From an uncultured Cloacibacillus sp. (GTDB taxonomy: Bacteria; Synergistota; Synergistia; Synergistales; Synergistaceae), in assembly GCA_934511335.1 (NCBI GenBank), contig CAKSWL010000123.1, forward strand, positions 1 through 6,623: DNA of 6,623 bases, in the 5' to 3' direction. Of the stretch, positions 6,417-6,623 are shown piece after piece. Made by a program: the position numbers and the translations under genes. How positions within the stretch are numbered: the first letter of the stretch is position 1; each line of letters starts with the position of its first letter. Below the pieces are notes generated by a model. It was not told the origin of the DNA. It made no database searches and saw nothing but the letters and a program-made list of their open reading frames with translations.

Positions 6417-6494
6417 GTTTTTTGTCAATAGCGCTTTAAACATTTTTTGCACTCTTCCATAATGTTTATCGATTCCGTTATTATATTGGGTGAT

Positions 6495-6522
6495 ATTATA
6501 TACTATAAACGCATTTTCTCAA
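6495..6522 (-). promoter_or_regulatory. Predicted sigma70-type promoter of the operon
   Basis: On the minus strand TTGAGA (6522-6517, five of six matches to the -35 consensus) is followed after 16 bases by TATAAT (6500-6495, a perfect -10). Transcription would start near 6488 and give a leader of about 83 bases before the ATG at 6405. The region is AT-rich, unlike the coding DNA. It is the only strong candidate seen upstream of the first gene. Confidence 0.6.
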
Positions 6523-6623
6523 AGCAACAAGACTTAGGTAAAAAACCATGCCGTTTATTCGCCAAGCTCGAAATATATGAGACAGGAGACAGCAAATCGG
6601 CGTGAAAAGGCTCAGTCCGATAT

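Noticed and set aside
6400..6428. A perfect -35 TTGACA at 6428-6423 as a promoter
   Set aside because: The matching -10 position reads CATGCT or ATGCTC, a poor match, and transcription would begin after the well-placed ATG. The TTGAGA/TATAAT pair upstream is better.

Overview
The window holds one compact operon on the minus strand (transcribed from about 6500 down to 154). It has four genes, a promoter region at the right-hand edge and the start of an insertion sequence at the left-hand edge. The proteins imply a diderm (Gram-negative type) bacterium, because there is a TolC-type outer-membrane channel, a HlyD-type periplasmic adaptor and an inner-membrane glycosyltransferase. Coding DNA is fairly GC-rich with AT-rich control DNA. 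The phylum cannot be fixed from the sequence; Synergistota is only a weak guess.

Layout in the direction of transcription: (1) 6623-6406, an AT-rich leader with a good sigma70-like promoter (TTGAGA, 16 bp, TATAAT). (2) 6405-4021, a TolC-family protein with an unusual C-terminal TIM-barrel glycoside-hydrolase-like domain. Its reading frame opens with 13 perfect copies of a tetranucleotide (CAGT in the coding strand). It then runs through a perfect 20-bp inverted repeat with a seven-T tract before reaching the signal peptide. (3) 4021-2990, a HlyD-type membrane fusion protein, overlapping gene 2 as TGATG. (4) 2974-1508, a cytoplasmic protein with six CxxC knuckles and a degenerate GGDEF-like C-terminus. 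(5) 1491-154, a family 2 processive polysaccharide synthase with the D, DxD, ED and QxxRW motifs intact. (6) 125-1, the N-terminus of an IS5-family transposase, cut by the window edge and starting about 28 bases after the synthase stop.

Read together, this looks like a synthase-dependent exopolysaccharide system. The glycosyltransferase makes and extrudes a polymer, and the HlyD/TolC pair takes it across the periplasm and outer membrane. The hydrolase-like barrel fused to TolC may trim or bind the polymer, and the zinc-ribbon/GGDEF-like protein may be a regulator of the synthase. The polymer is unknown.

The most interesting element is the switch at the front. Only one repeat number in three keeps the leader in frame. 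The other two frames stop within about 11 bases of the repeat, upstream of a terminator-like hairpin that ribosomes in the open frame would translate through. This suggests a phase-variable, translation-coupled attenuator controlling the whole operon. The copy-number arithmetic, stops and hairpin are seen directly; the mechanism is inferred.
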